Below the pieces are notes generated by a model that worked only from the letters and a program-made list of their open reading frames with translations, did no database searches and was not told where the DNA came from. Source: Chlamydiales bacterium (GTDB taxonomy: Bacteria; Chlamydiota; Chlamydiia; Chlamydiales; JARBTN01). From it: 33,322 bases of DNA. A program made the position numbers and the translations under genes. Below, piece after piece: positions 31,447-33,322 of the stretch (its first letter is position 1; each line of letters starts with the position of its first letter). Where the stretch lies: assembly GCA_029240195.1 (NCBI GenBank), contig JARBTN010000012.1, positions 1-33,322 of the forward strand, written 5' to 3'.

Positions 31447-33309
31447 TTATAGATTCATGTGCGAAGGAAAAGGATTGGGAACTGAGATGAAGTAAAAAGC
31501 AACCCTCTCTCCGTAAAATGCCAATGCCTCCTGCTGTCCCGCAGGAAAAAGGGCGCGCAAGTCAAAAAGCCAGCCCACAGCTTGGGAATATAGCCTTGAA
31601 AAAATTTCTGCGGGCGAAGGACTTACTTGACTGCCCATTCTATGGATTAGATCTGACAGGCGAATGATCACCTGACCGCTCTCTAAAATACGCTGACTTT
31701 GCTCAAAGCTTAAGGGCAATGTTGCCGATTTCAGCAAATCCCTGGCATTTAAAAGGGCGCGATCTAGTAAATCGCCCTGCCTTCCAGCGCTCAAAGAGAA
31801 AATAGGCATATTTTCGATGAAGAAAAGGGCAAGCCCCCAATTGCGCTGGTCCAGAGCATACTGAAGAGGGTCAACCTCAAGGAAAGTCGATTGGATGAGC
31901 CACTGACTAAAAAGGGGCTTTTTGGCCAAAGATTGAGCGAGCAGACACGTTTTTTGTAAAATTTCTGCAGGAACATGCAAAGATTGGCAAGGGTGAGCGG
32001 CCAACATGTTCCAAAACGAAGCAAAGCGCTCCTTTGGAAACGGAATGGCTTGCACAAGCACCTCTAGCTTTTCTTCAGTGATCTGCCAGGGAAGATGGTT
32101 AAGGCCTTGCAAGGTATAATCTAATAAGAACCAAGCATCTTGCTCTATTTCAAAAGAGTTCGGGTGCCTTTGCAGCATTTGAGCGACAGCTGTTGCCGAG
32201 CCAAACTTAGACACAGGCAGCCAGATATCGAAATAAGTTTCATGCTGTAATCTCAGCGGATGACCATGAGAGGCCAAGTACGCATTCTCATTGAGCGGAT
32301 TGTATTCCTGCGGGTAGGGACAAAAGCAATGGGAATTGATAGGCCGATCTTGCAACGCCTCAGAAAAAGGGCGTAGATAGAGGTGGCCTGTGATCGTGCG
32401 CTGCTCTTCTAAGTCTTTAAAAAAGAAAACACTGCTATTTTGTGAGAGCACGTTACCCTCAAGGGCTTGTTGATGCGAGTGGAGGCAATGGACCAGTTCA
32501 TGGAATAAAACCGCATCAAAAGGGTAGTTTTGAGCTGGCATCACCTGCCCCCCTTTTCCATCCAAGGAGAAAAGGGCAAAAAAATCTCTTTGGCAGGCTC
32601 CTGTTCCTATTTGCAAATAATCAATCCATTTTCCAAAGCGCTCGATTTTTTTAAAACAGGTGGCGGAATCGGGGCTCGAATTCTCTTCAATTAAAATGAA
32701 ATCAGTCGCTTTGAGCAGAGCATCGAGCAGCGACCGCCCCACAGATGAAAGCAATAAGCGCATGAAGCCTCCGAGTATCTTCTCTCGAAAATGAGGACTA
32801 GACTCTGCTGTAGCGCCGCTGATTTTAAAAATGCTCGTCTCATCGCTAATGGCTTGATACAAAAGCTGCATATTCTTAAAAGTGCTCAATCTGACAGCAT
32901 TGACAGGGCATTTTCCTGGGTAGTGATCGGGCAAAATGACGAGATTGCTACCGGCAAAGACGCTATTTTCTTTCTCTTGGCAAAAAGCGCCAAAGGATTG
33001 AAGGAGGGCCTCTCCTTCTTGTGAAGCAAAGAGGTCGCTGAAATCTTGAGAGGGCCGTTGCCCTGGATAGATGGCATCTAAACCGCCGCCAATCGAACTT
33101 CTGGGAGATAGAGCAATTCTCTGAGAGAGAGAACCGCCAACCGAATTTTCCTTTGCAAGGATATCGAAGAGCGAGACTATTTTAGAGCTCTTTTCCAAGA
33201 GAAGAGGTCGCAGTTGGATTTTTTGGCGCGCCTTTGACCGAGGGAGTGGGAATTGAAAAGAGACTGTGCTCGGGGAAAAAAGGGGGTTGATCGTGTAGAC
33301 CTGACTCAT
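31447..33309 (-). CDS. Predicted M91-family (NleD/HopH1-like) zinc metalloprotease, candidate effector
   Basis: The 620-residue protein lacks a signal peptide. A polar, Ser/Pro-containing N-terminus (about 1-110) precedes a catalytic region (about 185-370). The zinc motif is HELVH (270-274) in FDAVLFHELVHCLH. Downstream come EEQRTITG (301-308), supplying a candidate third zinc ligand, and NENAYLASHGHPLR (starting N340). The order 'HELxH ... EE.RT.G ... EN ... G.P.R' is the M91 pattern known from the type III effectors NleD and HopH1 and from some Rhs-linked toxins. The preceding G.SLLDALLKATDFILIEEN also fits. The last 220 residues contain helical, ankyrin-like units (DPLQYALDQRNWGLALFFIE). 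NleD cleaves host JNK and p38 kinases; the substrate here is unknown. Type III secretion is an inference. Confidence 0.75.
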   Translation of the reverse strand: MSQVYTINPLFSPSTVSFQFPLPRSKARQKIQLRPLLLEKSSKIVSLFDILAKENSVGGSLSQRIALSPRSSIGGGLDAIYPGQRPSQDFSDLFASQEGEALLQSFGAFCQEKENSVFAGSNLVILPDHYPGKCPVNAVRLSTFKNMQLLYQAISDETSIFKISGATAESSPHFREKILGGFMRLLLSSVGRSLLDALLKATDFILIEENSSPDSATCFKKIERFGKWIDYLQIGTGACQRDFFALFSLDGKGGQVMPAQNYPFDAVLFHELVHCLHSHQQALEGNVLSQNSSVFFFKDLEEQRTITGHLYLRPFSEALQDRPINSHCFCPYPQEYNPLNENAYLASHGHPLRLQHETYFDIWLPVSKFGSATAVAQMLQRHPNSFEIEQDAWFLLDYTLQGLNHLPWQITEEKLEVLVQAIPFPKERFASFWNMLAAHPCQSLHVPAEILQKTCLLAQSLAKKPLFSQWLIQSTFLEVDPLQYALDQRNWGLALFFIENMPIFSLSAGRQGDLLDRALLNARDLLKSATLPLSFEQSQRILESGQVIIRLSDLIHRMGSQVSPSPAEIFSRLYSQAVGWLFDLRALFPAGQQEALAFYGERVAFYFISVPNPFPSHMNL

Positions 33310-33322
33310 TGGCTAATAATTT

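Overview
The window most likely comes from a Chlamydiota bacterium of the environmental, amoeba- or protist-associated kind (Parachlamydiales-like). The grounds are a Gram-negative envelope gene set (Omp85/TamB, MlaEFD, TolC-type efflux), a eukaryotic-type F-box protein, two small paralogues with the bilobed hydrophobic layout of inclusion-membrane proteins, and a predicted effector-type metalloprotease. By eye the base composition is moderate (coding regions close to half G+C), above most chlamydiae. The phylum is an inference; no rRNA gene or other decisive marker is present.

Left part (1-7100): the N-terminal part of an exported Rhs/YD-repeat-like protein runs off the left edge. A 116-bp imperfect palindrome separates it from a tight minus-strand run: hemL, an NfeD-type membrane protein, flotillin-like floA, a small membrane-anchored unknown and the PLP-homeostasis gene yggS, with ATGA overlaps at two joints. 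On the plus strand follows an exported collagen-like protein with a beta-rich C-terminus. It ends in tandem hairpin terminators that overlap the 3' end of a convergent RsmI-like methyltransferase gene.

Middle (7300-16600, minus strand): an 846-residue F-box/helical-repeat protein, the two paralogous bilobed hydrophobic proteins, and a four-gene efflux operon in the transcription order TolC-like lipoprotein, MacA-like adaptor, MacB-like ATPase, MacB-like permease. Its genes overlap by 1, 8 and 26 nt.

Right-centre (16900-25400, plus strand): after a good sigma70-type promoter comes a five-gene run, tamA-like, tamB, mlaE, mlaF, mlaD. It joins two envelope lipid-transport systems, the TamAB translocation/assembly pair and an MCE phospholipid ABC transporter.

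Right part (25700-33322): an unrecognised 522-residue helical protein, a YqgE/AlgH protein, the convergent rplM-rpsI ribosomal operon, miaB for tRNA modification, and a 620-residue protein carrying HExxH plus the downstream motifs of M91 (NleD/HopH1-type) zinc metallopeptidases.

The window alternates conserved housekeeping and envelope operons with isolated host-interaction candidates (F-box protein, Inc-like pair, M91-like protease, collagen-like protein, Rhs-like protein). No tRNA, rRNA, CRISPR array, transposase or phage gene was seen.
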